From Chryseobacterium oranimense (GTDB lineage: Bacteria; Bacteroidota; Bacteroidia; Flavobacteriales; Weeksellaceae), in assembly GCF_025244725.1 (NCBI RefSeq), contig NZ_CP104203.1, positions 744,001 to 808,000 of the forward strand: DNA of 64,000 nucleotides, in the 5' to 3' direction. The notes beneath the pieces were generated by a model, which saw only the letters and a list, made by a program, of their open reading frames with translations, searched no databases and was not told the DNA's origin. Both the position numbers and the translations under genes were made by a program. Shown piece by piece: positions 17,127-25,533 of this stretch (position 1 is its first letter; each line of letters starts with the position of its first letter).

Positions 17127-17537
17127 TTATTTTTTATAAATAGTTAAATTTTTAATATTCGTTAAATCAGACTTATAAACAGCCACTGCAGGATCAAAAT
17201 CTACGGTACCGTCACTTTCCTGTTTTCTGTTTTTATTCTGTAGTGCAATAACAGATTGAAGGCCCTTCGTGAATACTGATTTCTGCTTTTTACCCAGCTT
17301 GTCTGTTCCGATGTATAAATTAAATTCACCTTCTCTTCCCAATCCGCTCTGTTTTAAAATTTCAAAAGCTCTCAGCTGATTACTTTTTTCGATTTTTTTC
17401 AGATAATCCGTTACAGGTTTTGTAGAAGGTGTTCCACAACATATGCTGCCATAGCTTATGCGTACGTAGCTCATGCTTTTTTGCGAAAAAAAGAACGCAA
17501 AACAGAAAAAGAATGTTATGAATGCTATTTTTTTCAT
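17127..17537 (-). CDS. Hypothetical exported protein
   Basis: 136 aa from MKKIAFITFFFC (three residues after an alternative upstream ATG); the signal peptide ends near FFSQ. The mature part has an early Cys-Cys pair (SICCGTPSTKP) and a Lys-rich body (GREGEFNLYIG, TKGLQSVIALQ, VAVYKSDLTNI). No family is recognised. It lies between the beta-lactamase and the hydroxyacyl-CoA dehydrogenase on the same strand, 9 nt from the latter. Confidence 0.7.
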   Translation of the reverse strand: MKKIAFITFFFCFAFFFSQKSMSYVRISYGSICCGTPSTKPVTDYLKKIEKSNQLRAFEILKQSGLGREGEFNLYIGTDKLGKKQKSVFTKGLQSVIALQNKNRKQESDGTVDFDPAVAVYKSDLTNIKNLTIYKK

Positions 17538-17607
17538 ATTGATCATTTTTCCGGTTTAAAGAATAAAGTCTTACCGGTTTCTACGCTTTAAAAATAAGCT
17601 TAATATT

Positions 17608-18486
17608 TTACTTATTAAAATCATCCCAAACCGCCTTGGAAATATCGGAAACCATTCTGCAGTTCACTTCATCTGTTTCGGTTGAATTGTTTACAAATAC
17701 GGCAATTGCGTAATGTTTTCCATCAGGAAGTGTGATGATTCCCATATCATTTTCGGCAACAGTAAGGCCGTTGTCATACTTTCCTGAAGAACCTGTCTTA
17801 TGGGCTACAGGAGTATTTTTAGGCAGCTGTTCGATAATTTTATTCGCCCCTGTTTTAGTTCCTATCATGATCTGCATCAGATAATCGGTAGATTTTTTAG
17901 AAAGCAATTTTCCGTCATAGAACTTTTTCAGAACCTGTACCGCTGAATTGGCTGTACTGTAATTTTCGTACTGCGTTTTCCAGTTTTTATGCATATCATC
18001 TTCGTTGTGCTTGATCTGAAAACCTTTTACCCCTTTGGAATCCATAAATTTCTGAACGGTTTCTGTTCCTCCGATCAGTCTGAGGAGTGCATCACACCCA
18101 TTATTGTCACTTAATGCAACCGTATAATCCAATACTTCGCCCAAAGAAAGGGAGACATTGGCTTCAGGATATTTCTTACGAATTGGAGACCATGTATTTT
18201 CCAGCATATCCTCTTTTTTGAAAAAAAGTTTTTGGTCCAGCGAAAGTTTTCTTTTATCTACAAGATCCAGAACAGCACAGGCAATATGAAATTTGAAAAC
18301 ACTTAAAGTAGGAAGTGGTTTATCCCCATTTTTGCTGAACCTGAAATTATTTTCAAAACCCAGAACAGAAATTCCTACCGTAGCTTTTTTACCATTGGTA
18401 ATAGAATTTATTTTTTGTTCCAAAGCCGATTTCTGAGCTGTTGCCAGTGAGGAGATCAGAAGAAAGAAAATTCCTATTTTTTTCAT
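17608..18486 (-). CDS. bla: Class A beta-lactamase, subclass A2 (CGA/CIA-like)
   Basis: 292 aa with a signal peptide (cleaved near ATAQ) for export to the periplasm, where it hydrolyses beta-lactams through an acyl-enzyme. All active-site elements are present: Ser62-Val-Phe-Lys65 (Ambler S70-x-x-K73), Ser126-Asp-Asn128 (SDN loop), Glu162 in NEDDMH (Ambler E166) and Lys230-Thr-Gly232 (KTG). The NEDDMHKNW segment is characteristic of subclass A2, which includes PER, VEB, CME and the chromosomal CGA/CIA enzymes of Chryseobacterium. Some members are extended-spectrum; the actual spectrum cannot be read from motifs. The gene shows no mobile context or attC site, so it looks intrinsic, and no divergent ampR/blaI regulator is present. 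Confidence 0.94.
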   Translation of the reverse strand: MKKIGIFFLLISSLATAQKSALEQKINSITNGKKATVGISVLGFENNFRFSKNGDKPLPTLSVFKFHIACAVLDLVDKRKLSLDQKLFFKKEDMLENTWSPIRKKYPEANVSLSLGEVLDYTVALSDNNGCDALLRLIGGTETVQKFMDSKGVKGFQIKHNEDDMHKNWKTQYENYSTANSAVQVLKKFYDGKLLSKKSTDYLMQIMIGTKTGANKIIEQLPKNTPVAHKTGSSGKYDNGLTVAENDMGIITLPDGKHYAIAVFVNNSTETDEVNCRMVSDISKAVWDDFNK

Positions 18487-18498
18487 AATGCATCAAAT

Positions 18499-18530
18499 TA
18501 AAAAACTCCCTTTTAAAGTCTAAAAGGGAG
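18499..18530 (-). terminator. Terminator of the isochorismatase-like gene
   Basis: On the minus strand CTCCCTTTTA / TAAAAGGGAG (10 bp, 5-nt loop) is followed by a T-run. Confidence 0.85.
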
Positions 18531-18574
18531 CTGCAATTTAAGATAATTTTGTTGTATTTAGTGCTATTGAAATT

Positions 18575-19174
18575 CTATGATTCGATGTATTTTTTAAGAA
18601 TCTCTTCATACATAATACCCTGAATTCTGCTTCCTTTTTCTGAAGCCCAATCCATAGCCAGTTCAGCCATTACCTGATTTGTGCTTGTAAGAATTACACC
18701 TGCTTTTTCCATTCTTCTTAATGACGTTTCATCTGCAAGAGTTGTAGGTGAGCCACCGGCATCAACTACGACCTGTACTTCGTAACCATCTTCTAAAGCG
18801 CTCATTGCAGGATAAACTATACATACATCATTAGTAAGGCCTGCCATAATAAGACGCTTTTTGCCTGTCTTTTCTACAGCATCTTTGAATGGTTGATATA
18901 GCCATGCATCTACAACTCCGGGTCTTTTTATTCTTTTCAGATAATCTTCGGGAGCAATTTTTTGCAGATCTTCCAGAAGCAATCCCTGGAAATGGTCTTC
19001 CTGACTGGAAGTTAATATAAGCGGCATTTTTGTTTCTACTGCTGTACGTGCCAATGCACGCGTGTTTTTTATAATTTCTTCATGATCAATATTGCGTGCT
19101 AATTTAATAGTTCCTACCTGATGGTCAATGAGTAAAATTGCACTGTCTTCTGTTGAAAATCTTTTGTTATTCAT
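18575..19174 (-). CDS. Isochorismatase-family cysteine hydrolase (YcaC-like)
   Basis: 199 aa. The catalytic triad of the family is visible: Asp in AILLIDHQVG (about residue 17), Lys in KRIKRPGVVD and nucleophile Cys in GLTNDVCIVYP. Isochorismatase-like hydrolases of this length act on amides, ureido compounds or nicotinamide-like substrates; the YcaC type is of unknown substrate. It is transcribed away from an HxlR regulator across a 111-nt region with three direct repeats, which makes it the likely target of that regulator. Confidence 0.88.
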   Translation of the reverse strand: MNNKRFSTEDSAILLIDHQVGTIKLARNIDHEEIIKNTRALARTAVETKMPLILTSSQEDHFQGLLLEDLQKIAPEDYLKRIKRPGVVDAWLYQPFKDAVEKTGKKRLIMAGLTNDVCIVYPAMSALEDGYEVQVVVDAGGSPTTLADETSLRRMEKAGVILTSTNQVMAELAMDWASEKGSRIQGIMYEEILKKYIES

Positions 19175-19210
19175 AACTTAAAATATTTGTAAAACAAAAT
19201 TGCATAGAAA

Positions 19211-19257
19211 AGTTTACTTTTGAAATAAGTTTACTTTTTGTATATTAGTTTACTTTT
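19211..19257. promoter_or_regulatory. Three direct repeats AGTTTACTTTT between the hydrolase and hxlR genes
   Basis: AGTTTACTTTT occurs at 19211-19221, 19228-19238 and 19247-19257. The first overlaps TACTTTTG (19215-19222), which fits the TAnnTTTG -7 box. The segment 19215-19232 is 15/18 identical to 49063-49080 in front of the second HxlR gene. This is probably the HxlR operator; experimental proof is absent. Confidence 0.55.
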
Positions 19258-19285
19258 ATATAGTTATTGATGAATAAGCAATCTT

Positions 19286-19618
19286 ATGAAAAATAAAATA
19301 CAGATCCAGCCAGTGATGGATGCTTTGGAAATTATTGGAGGCAAATGGAAATTCCCTATTCTTTATAGTCTTTGCGGAGGAAAAAAAAGGTTTAAGGATT
19401 TGTTGGAGGATATAGGTAAGATTACGCCCAAAATGTTAAGCTCTGAACTTAAAAGTTTGGAATGTAATGGCCTTGTTTCAAGAAAAGCAATTGCCACTGT
19501 TCCTGTAACTGTTGAATATGAACTTACGGAATATGGGGAAACCCTGGAACCAGTTTTACGCCATATTCAGAAATGGGGAATGAATCACAGAAAAAAAATT
19601 ATTGATAGTATAAAGTAA
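19286..19618 (+). CDS. HxlR-family winged-helix transcriptional regulator 1
   Basis: 110 aa, the size of a single HxlR domain. The typical opening ALEIIGGKWKFPILYSLCGG is followed by RFKDLLEDIGKITPKMLSSELKSLE (recognition helix region) and the wing VPVTVEYELTEYGETL. Family members sense electrophiles or formaldehyde, often through the Cys in the first helix; here Cys is present in SLCGG. It is divergent from the isochorismatase-like gene and probably controls it and itself. Confidence 0.9.
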   Translation: MKNKIQIQPVMDALEIIGGKWKFPILYSLCGGKKRFKDLLEDIGKITPKMLSSELKSLECNGLVSRKAIATVPVTVEYELTEYGETLEPVLRHIQKWGMNHRKKIIDSIK

Positions 19619-19621
19619 ATT

Positions 19622-19657
19622 AAAAACTCCTTTTTATGAGTTAAAAAGGAGTTTTTA
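19622..19657. terminator. Bidirectional terminator
   Basis: AAAAACTCCTTTTT / AAAAAGGAGTTTTT around ATGAGTT, between convergent hxlR and GH5 genes. Confidence 0.87.
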
Positions 19658-19670
19658 ATTTACAATATAA

Positions 19671-21404
19671 TTACTGTTTTATATCAAAATAATTCAGATT
19701 AACCCCATTATTTTCAAAGAATACCCTGATGTTGATCTTTCCTTTTTTAAGGCTGATATTTTTTACAGAAAAAGTTTTCCAGTTCTCATTCCCACCGCTG
19801 GACGGTAACGATACATTTGCTAAAACCTTTCCGGAGGCTGTTTCAATTCTTATTTTGGAATCATTAACCGCTGCATATCGTATATCAAATGTATAATTCT
19901 GATCTTTCTTTGCTTCAATAGTGTACTGAAGCCATTCGCCTGTTTCTGTTTTTCCTACATAATATTGATTGGTGATCTTGTCATGGCACAAGTAAATATC
20001 CACACCGTCATTTCTCATCTGCTGTCCGGAATTCCATTCGGATCTTTTCTCAGGATCACTTACCCAAAGGTTAATGAAATCCTTGTCCAGGTAGGCTGAA
20101 CCCATTCTTCCCAAGTCATAGTCTGAAGCAAATACCCTCCCCGGAGCGATGTGCTTTCTGAATGGTTTTGTGGTGTTATCTGTCACCTGCCTGAACATAG
20201 CGTCAATAACGTCATTCTTAATTTCAACATTGCTGAATTTATAGTTTTCTGCAATCTGCATCAATGCTTTTATTGCGAAATCTCTGGATGGCTTTTCACC
20301 TCCGTTTTTCCAATAGCTGAGAAGCTTTTCGTATTCAGGAGTAATCTTTACATTGGTGATTCCTGCGATATTATCTATTTTTTTCATCGGCCAGAATGCA
20401 TATCCAATATTATGCTTGTTTAGAAGCTGGATAAGCTCTGTGAACCATACATTCGAGTTTTCTCCGGTTTCCCCGAGCCAGATCGGGATATTATGCTTCT
20501 TTCTGAGGTCGAGAATAGACTGGATGGTTTCATCATTGTTATAATTCCAGTATTTATGAAAGCTGAATGCCATGTTGCTGTCCCACAGCGGAATCAGTCC
20601 ATTATAGTTATTGCCCCATCCGTTACCTTCAATAAAGATGATATGCTTTTTGTCGGTTTCGCGGATGGCGGCGGTAATATCTTTCTGCAGTTTCCATAGC
20701 GGAGCATTTGACATTTCGTCGGTACCATTTGGATTTTTTCCGGTGAAGTTGATATTAGGTTCATTGATCAGGTCATAACCGCCAATCCACGGTTCGTCTT
20801 TATACCGCTCCGCAAGCTTTTTCCATAAGGCAATAGTCTTTTTCTGATTTTCAACGCTTTCCCAAAGCGATGGTTTTGATTTGTCATTATCTGAAATATT
20901 AACGTCATTTCCCTGTCCGCCGGGTGCTGCATGAAGATCCAGGATCAGGTATGTTTTGTTTGCTGCACACCATTTCAGAAGATCATCCGTCATTTTAAAA
21001 CCCTCTTCCAGCCATGTATTTTCTCCTTTTACAGGTTCTTTTTCAATAGGCAGAGTGTATAGATTATAGTGCATTGGCAGCCTTATAGAATTAAACCCGG
21101 ATTTTGCAAGAAAATCTATATCCTCTCTGGTGATACCGTTTTTAAGGTATGCCTTATAGAACTCCTTCATTCCGTCTTCACCGATCAGTTCACTGATTTT
21201 TTCTTTAATTTTATACTGCGGACCTGCAAAATCTGCAGTTTTCAGCATATATCCTTCCTGAAGCATCCATCCTCCGAGACCTAAACCTCTCAGCTGAATA
21301 TTTTCACCTTTATCATTAACTATTTTCTGACCATCAGTCTTTAATAATTGTGATGTCCCAAATTGAGACAATAAAAATACGGATAATAGAATGGCTTTTT
21401 TCAT
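19671..21404 (-). CDS. GH5 family glycoside hydrolase with C-terminal carbohydrate-binding-like domain
   Basis: 577 aa, exported (signal peptide to about residue 19, FGTSQ). The TIM-barrel shows GFNSIRLPMHY, the general acid/base Glu215 in DLINEPN and the nucleophile Glu312 in IWLGETGEN, the standard GH5 pair, plus HAAPGGQ after strand 3. The family contains cellulases, beta-glucanases and mannanases; the substrate is not fixed by these motifs. From about residue 435 a beta-sandwich resembling CBM6/CBM35 follows (GEWLQYTIEAKKDQNYTFDI). There is no T9SS domain, so it is probably periplasmic or outer-membrane released. Confidence 0.87.
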   Translation of the reverse strand: MKKAILLSVFLLSQFGTSQLLKTDGQKIVNDKGENIQLRGLGLGGWMLQEGYMLKTADFAGPQYKIKEKISELIGEDGMKEFYKAYLKNGITREDIDFLAKSGFNSIRLPMHYNLYTLPIEKEPVKGENTWLEEGFKMTDDLLKWCAANKTYLILDLHAAPGGQGNDVNISDNDKSKPSLWESVENQKKTIALWKKLAERYKDEPWIGGYDLINEPNINFTGKNPNGTDEMSNAPLWKLQKDITAAIRETDKKHIIFIEGNGWGNNYNGLIPLWDSNMAFSFHKYWNYNNDETIQSILDLRKKHNIPIWLGETGENSNVWFTELIQLLNKHNIGYAFWPMKKIDNIAGITNVKITPEYEKLLSYWKNGGEKPSRDFAIKALMQIAENYKFSNVEIKNDVIDAMFRQVTDNTTKPFRKHIAPGRVFASDYDLGRMGSAYLDKDFINLWVSDPEKRSEWNSGQQMRNDGVDIYLCHDKITNQYYVGKTETGEWLQYTIEAKKDQNYTFDIRYAAVNDSKIRIETASGKVLANVSLPSSGGNENWKTFSVKNISLKKGKINIRVFFENNGVNLNYFDIKQ

Positions 21405-21648
21405 AGGAAGTTATTTATTTAAATTATTGGAAAGAATTAAAGAATTACGATATTAAGAAAGACAAATATATTTAAAAAATCCAGAAAAAATTAAAATAAT
21501 ATAATGAAAATTGATTATTCGTAAAGTATAAGAAAGTGTTGCCATTCTTTATATTGAAATGTTAAAAATAAAAATCACCAACAGGCTTAAATAAAAACAG
21601 ACTGTCATTATTACGACAGCCTGTATTAAAATGTATGGATAGATATTT
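21405..21648. other. Intergenic region between GH5 and Gfo/Idh/MocA genes
   Basis: AT-rich spacer. It contains the terminator of the upstream minus-strand gene (21588-21624) and probably the GH5 promoter; no TAnnTTTG box was identified with confidence. Confidence 0.3.
21588..21624 (-). terminator. Terminator of the Gfo/Idh/MocA gene
   Basis: On the minus strand ACAGGCTGTC / GACAGTCTGT (one G-U) with an 8-nt loop is followed by TTTTTATTT. Confidence 0.8.
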
Positions 21649-22611
21649 TTAAGAAATCAGCTTTACGATTTCCAGTGCAACTTTCAAAGCTTCTGTTCCG
21701 TCTTCCAGGGAAACCTCTACATTTTTACCGTCAGTGATGGCGTCTGCAAAAGAATTTAATTCATCAAGGATTGCATTATTTGGCTGAATGTCCGGATATT
21801 CAAATAAAATCTGGTTCTTTTCCCCGTCGGCATTTTCTATGATCATGTCGAAAGGAGTAGGGTTTTCGGGAGCGTCTTTCATGCGGATCACTTCTGCCTT
21901 TTTCTCCAGGAAATCTACGGAAATATAGGCGTCCTTCTGGAAAAAACGGCTTTTTCTCATCGCTTTCATCGAGATTCTGGAGGTAGTAAGATTTGCCACA
22001 CATCCGTTCTCAAATTCAATCCTGGCATTGGCAATATCCGGGGTTTTACTTACCACACATACACCGCTTGCATGAATGGTTTTAACCTTAGATTTGGCCA
22101 TACTTAACAAAATATCCAGATCATGAATCATAAGATCCAGTACCACAGAAACATCTGTTCCTCTCGGATTGAACTCAGCCAGCCTGTGGATCTCAATAAA
22201 CATTGGATTCTTAATGTACTCCTTAGTGGCAATAAAAGCAGGATTGTACCTTTCAACATGTCCGACCTGGGCCTTTATTCCGTTTTCCTGGCACTTATGA
22301 AGGATTTCTTCTGCCTGTTCAAGCGTTTGGGTTACCGGCTTTTCAATAAAAAAATGAAGCCCTTTTTCAATAGCTTTTAATGCATAATCATAATGATAGA
22401 CTGTGGGAGTCACAATATCCAGCATGTCGATCTGCTCAAGAAGTTCATCAAAATTTTCAAAATATTTATATCCGAATTCAGCTTCTATTTTTTTTCCGTT
22501 CTCGGTATCCTTATCGTGGAAACCTACCAGTTCGTACTTATCTGACTGGTTAAGAAGTCGTAAATGAATCTTTCCCAGATGTCCGGCACCTACCAAACCT
22601 GCTTTTAACAT
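21649..22611 (-). CDS. Gfo/Idh/MocA family oxidoreductase
   Basis: 320 aa, two-domain NAD(P)-dependent sugar oxidoreductase type. The N-terminal Rossmann motif is GLVGAGHLGKIHLRLL (residues 5-20), the catalytic-site motif EKPVTQT lies near residue 97, and GHVERYNPAF plus HDLDILLSM mark the substrate domain. The family acts on glucose, inositol, UDP-amino-sugars and similar; in Flavobacteriia, relatives occur near lipid A or cell-surface sugar genes, but nothing here supports a substrate. The gene is divergent from pcm, with 136 nt between the two starts. Confidence 0.88.
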   Translation of the reverse strand: MLKAGLVGAGHLGKIHLRLLNQSDKYELVGFHDKDTENGKKIEAEFGYKYFENFDELLEQIDMLDIVTPTVYHYDYALKAIEKGLHFFIEKPVTQTLEQAEEILHKCQENGIKAQVGHVERYNPAFIATKEYIKNPMFIEIHRLAEFNPRGTDVSVVLDLMIHDLDILLSMAKSKVKTIHASGVCVVSKTPDIANARIEFENGCVANLTTSRISMKAMRKSRFFQKDAYISVDFLEKKAEVIRMKDAPENPTPFDMIIENADGEKNQILFEYPDIQPNNAILDELNSFADAITDGKNVEVSLEDGTEALKVALEIVKLIS

Positions 22612-22675
22612 AGATTTTTTTAATTTTGGTAAAGATAAGAATTTTAGGTATTAGGAAACACGTTGTCTATTTAGG

Positions 22676-22706
22676 TTGACCGGTATGGATAGTTTTTTTA
22701 CTTTTG
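22676..22706 (+). promoter_or_regulatory. Promoter of pcm
   Basis: TTG at 22676-22678 and TACTTTTG at 22699-22706 (20-nt spacer) fit the Flavobacteriia -33/-7 pattern TTG-N(17-23)-TAnnTTTG. The box sits inside a longer in-frame reading of pcm, which rules out the upstream start. Confidence 0.62.
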
Positions 22707-22747
22707 TAGGAACTACTATTCACAACCTAATAACTACTATCTTACTA

Positions 22748-23401
22748 ATGATGCATGATTCGTTTGTACATAAAGGGAAAAGAAAGATCCTGGTCGAATA
22801 TTTAAGGCGTAACATAGGAATCTCAGATGAAAATGTACTTTCGGCGATGAGTGAAGTTCCGAGACACCTTTTTATTGAAAGTATTTTTGAGGATTTTGCC
22901 TATGAAGACCGGGCATTTCCCATCTTATCACACCAGACAATATCCCATCCTTCAACAGTAGCAGAACAATCTGAGCTGCTGCAGGTAAAGCCGGGTGAAA
23001 AAGTACTGGAGATAGGAACCGGATGCGGATATCAGACGGCTGTTCTATTGGCCATGAAAGCATTGGTGTATACCGTAGAAAGACAGAAAGATCTTTTTGA
23101 TTTTTCAAAGAAAAAATTTAGGGAACTGCATTTAAATCCTAAGTTTCAGAGTTTCGGAGATGGTTTTGCCGGACTTCCGACCTTTGCTCCTTTTGATAAG
23201 ATTATTGTTACCTGCGGAGCTTCCGTGCTGCCTACAGAATTATTGAAACAGTTGAATGTGGGCGGAAAAATGGTAATTCCCCTGGGGCCTACCGATGAGC
23301 AGATTTTATACAGATTTACAAAAACAACGCCCACCCAGTTTGAAAAAGAAGAGTTCGGGGCTTATAAATTTGTTCCGATGCTGGGTGATACCAATCATTA
23401 A
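22748..23401 (+). CDS. pcm: Protein-L-isoaspartate O-methyltransferase
   Basis: About 217 aa from the ATG at 22748. It methylates L-isoaspartyl residues in damaged proteins using SAM so that they can be repaired. Family hallmarks are RHLFIES, the HQTISHPSTVAEQSELL substrate loop, the SAM motif VLEIGTGCGYQTAVL and LPTFAPFDKIIVTCGA. A reading frame upstream adds 24 hydrophobic residues but contains the promoter box, so MMHDSFVHKGKRK is the true N-terminus. Length is usual for the family. Confidence 0.92.
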   Translation: MMHDSFVHKGKRKILVEYLRRNIGISDENVLSAMSEVPRHLFIESIFEDFAYEDRAFPILSHQTISHPSTVAEQSELLQVKPGEKVLEIGTGCGYQTAVLLAMKALVYTVERQKDLFDFSKKKFRELHLNPKFQSFGDGFAGLPTFAPFDKIIVTCGASVLPTELLKQLNVGGKMVIPLGPTDEQILYRFTKTTPTQFEKEEFGAYKFVPMLGDTNH

Positions 23402-23409
23402 CGGAATTT

Positions 23410-23621
23410 TTATAACTACAAAAGACACAAAAGTTTTAATTCAATTAAACACTTTAGAGCACTTTAGTTTTAAAAGTTTTACCATCCTGCAAATAGTAAG
23501 ACCAGATCAGTAGAAAATCAAAGATTTTCATAAAGCTTAAGTGTGCTTCATATGCGCAAAGTATTTAACTTAAAAGATGACTTAAGTGTTCAAAAAAGTT
23601 TTTGAGCCTTTGTGGTTATAA
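23410..23621. repeat. MITE-like element with terminal inverted repeats
   Basis: A 212-bp gene-free segment begins TTATAACTACAAAAG and ends CCTTTGTGGTTATAA, nearly exact reverse complements. The inner parts also mirror each other (AAACACTTTAG near the left, CTTAAGTGTT near the right). It fills the 310-nt space between pcm and the next gene. The ACAAAAG ... CTTTGTGGTT ends resemble a spacer repeat common in Chryseobacterium. It codes for nothing. Confidence 0.6.
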
Positions 23622-23711
23622 AAAAATCTCTGGTTTTTAATAAACTTTAAGACCGGTTCGGAACGGTAATTGAATTCAATTTGTAACCTAATCACTTAAA
23701 TTTTTATTATT

Positions 23712-23975
23712 ATGGATACGAATAGATTTAAATCATCACACGATTTTAGTAATATTCAGAAAAATCTACATAATAATCCCGGATATCATGCAGAGAGCCA
23801 TAGTCAGCAAGTAAAGGATTATATGAATGATATGAAAACTAAGAATCAGGAACCTACCAAGCAGGGCTTTATGGCTCATGCTCAGAAATCGGCAAAAGAT
23901 GTCTGGGAAGAAATTCAGGAGATGGCTTCAGAAGCCTGGGATAACAACCAGAACCATTCTAAAAAAGATCAATAA
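23712..23975 (+). CDS. Hypothetical small hydrophilic protein
   Basis: 87 aa, highly polar, rich in Asn, Gln, His and Lys, with no signal peptide or membrane segment. The C-terminal half (FMAHAQKSAKDVWEEIQEMASEAW) looks like an amphipathic helix. The overall composition resembles stress-induced hydrophilic proteins, but there is no recognised family. It has good codon usage and a terminator right after it, which supports a real gene. Confidence 0.7.
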   Translation: MDTNRFKSSHDFSNIQKNLHNNPGYHAESHSQQVKDYMNDMKTKNQEPTKQGFMAHAQKSAKDVWEEIQEMASEAWDNNQNHSKKDQ

Positions 23976-23996
23976 TTTTTAATATTTAAGTTAGAG

Positions 23997-24027
23997 AACC
24001 TCACTTTTAAAAGGAGTGAGGTTTTTA
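23997..24027 (+). terminator. Terminator of the small hydrophilic protein gene
   Basis: AACCTCACT / AGTGAGGTT (9 bp, 9-nt loop) followed by TTTT. Confidence 0.82.
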
Positions 24028-24056
24028 TTTGAAAATTTAAAAAAATCAGACGGATC

Positions 24057-25039
24057 ATGAAAGTATTTGTAAACAGAAGAATTCCGGAAACGGGTATTAA
24101 TATGCTGAAAGAAGCAGGACTTGAAGTTTTTATTCCGGAACATGAAAACCTTTCCCATGAAGAATGGCTGATCTACTGCCAGAATCACGATGCCATTTTA
24201 AGTGTCGGTGGAGAATTTAAATACGACAAGGACTTTTTTGATCAGTGCCCCAGCATAAAAACAATTGCTTTGTATTCCGTAGGTTTTGACCATGTGGATA
24301 TTAAAGAAGCCAACCGCAGGAATATTCCTGTAGGCAATACACCGGATGTGCTCAGTAAAGCTACTTCTGATATTGCATTCCTACTGATGCAGTCCGTGGC
24401 AAGAAGGGCAAGCTATAATTTCCAGAAGGTAAAAGACGGTAACTGGGGAGATTTTGATCCAATGCATGCTTTAGGACAGGAGCTGTATGGAAAAACCTTG
24501 GGAATATTGGGTCTGGGACGGATCGGGTTTGAAATGGCTAAAAAATCACGGGCAGCTTTTGACATGAACATTATTTATCGCAACCGCCATCAGAATGAAG
24601 AAGCCGAAAAACAGCTAAATGCCACTTATGTTTCTTTTGAAGAACTTATTGAGCAATCTGATGTCTTAAGTATTCATGCGAATTTTACGCCTGAGCAGAA
24701 AGACCTTTTCAACGGTCCTGTTTTTGAAAAAATGAAAGATAACGCCATTTTCATCAATACGGCCAGAGGTGGTTTCCAAAACGAAAAAGATCTGTATGAA
24801 GATTGATTTCAAAAAAGATCTGGGGAGCAGGCCTGGATGTTACCCATCCTGAGCCTATGTCTAAAGAAAGCCCACTTTTGGAGCTTTCCAACGTCTGTGT
24901 ACTGCCTCATATCGGTTCCGCAACCATGGAAGCACGTACAGGAATGGCAAAGATGGCCGCCGAAAATATTATTGCCTTCTCTAAGGGAGAAAAAATACCT
25001 TATTGTGCCAATCCTGAAGTATATTCTGAGAATTCTTAG
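24057..25039 (+). pseudogene. D-2-hydroxyacid dehydrogenase, interrupted by a 1-nt frameshift
   Basis: Two frames together make one ~326-residue NAD(P)-dependent D-2-hydroxyacid dehydrogenase (glyoxylate/hydroxypyruvate reductase type). The first frame (24057-24806) carries the substrate domain and the Rossmann motif GILGLGRIGFEM, and reaches the catalytic Arg region INTARGG before a premature TGA. The second (24803-25039) continues with the catalytic Glu (DVTHPEP) and His (LPHIGSAT). Around 24798-24806 the DNA reads GAAGATTGATT where GAAGCATTGATT would keep frame, so one base is missing. The rest is intact, so this is either a recent pseudogene, a strain-specific mutation or a sequencing error. 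As it stands the product lacks the C-terminal catalytic residues. Confidence 0.85.
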
Positions 25040-25091
25040 CAGCTTGGAATTATTTTTGTTCCATACAGATTAACCCTAAATATAAAATATT

Positions 25092-25382
25092 ATGATACCA
25101 GAAGACAATACCAATGAACAGAACAGAAAGTTAGAAGAAATGGATTACAATCCGAATGAAGATATATTCAATAAAGAACCTCATATTCCGCTTGACGGTG
25201 ATGGAAATCCTATCCTCAACGAAGAGGATGACGATAAGATCGATAAAGGCCTCGATATTCCCGGAATAGAAGATGATGATGATATGGAGGAAATAGGTTC
25301 TGAGGATGAAGAAAACAACTATTGGAGCCTCAGCGATAACGATGATGATCATGAAGAAGAAAACGACGATGTACTGACATAG
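25092..25382 (+). CDS. Hypothetical acidic protein
   Basis: 96 aa, extremely acidic (Asp/Glu runs such as IEDDDDMEEIG and DNDDDHEEENDD), with no signal peptide or membrane segment. The N-terminal part contains MDYNPNEDIFNKEPHIPLDGDGNPIL, which looks like conserved sequence rather than a random acidic tail. Function is unknown. It is 52 nt downstream of the frameshifted dehydrogenase on the same strand and is followed by a terminator, so it could be in the same transcript. Confidence 0.7.
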   Translation: MIPEDNTNEQNRKLEEMDYNPNEDIFNKEPHIPLDGDGNPILNEEDDDKIDKGLDIPGIEDDDDMEEIGSEDEENNYWSLSDNDDDHEEENDDVLT

Positions 25383-25403
25383 AATTTCAACAGATAATAA
25401 AGT

Positions 25404-25433
25404 AACCTTACTGATTTTCAGTGAGGTTTTTTT
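25404..25433 (+). terminator. Terminator of the acidic protein gene
   Basis: AACCTTACTG / CAGTGAGGTT (one G-U) around ATTTT, followed by TTTTTT. Confidence 0.8.
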
Positions 25434-25442
25434 ATTTTTGGA

Positions 25443-25519
25443 AACCACCTGTTTCTGCGGAATATCATTCCCCTCCCTTGGAGGGGTGGATTCGACTGAA
25501 AGGAGAAGACGGGGTGGTT
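25443..25519 (+). repeat. Palindromic repeat, left flank of the DUF559 gene
   Basis: The element starts AACCACC (25443-25449) and ends GGTGGTT (25513-25519). Inside is a perfect hairpin CCCCTCC / GGAGGGG (25470-25476 / 25480-25486), then TGGATTC and GACGGGGTGG. The reverse complement of its right part matches the element after the gene, and its order matches the solo copy at 56411-56485. Confidence 0.8.
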
Positions 25520-25533
25520 AAAAACACAAAACA

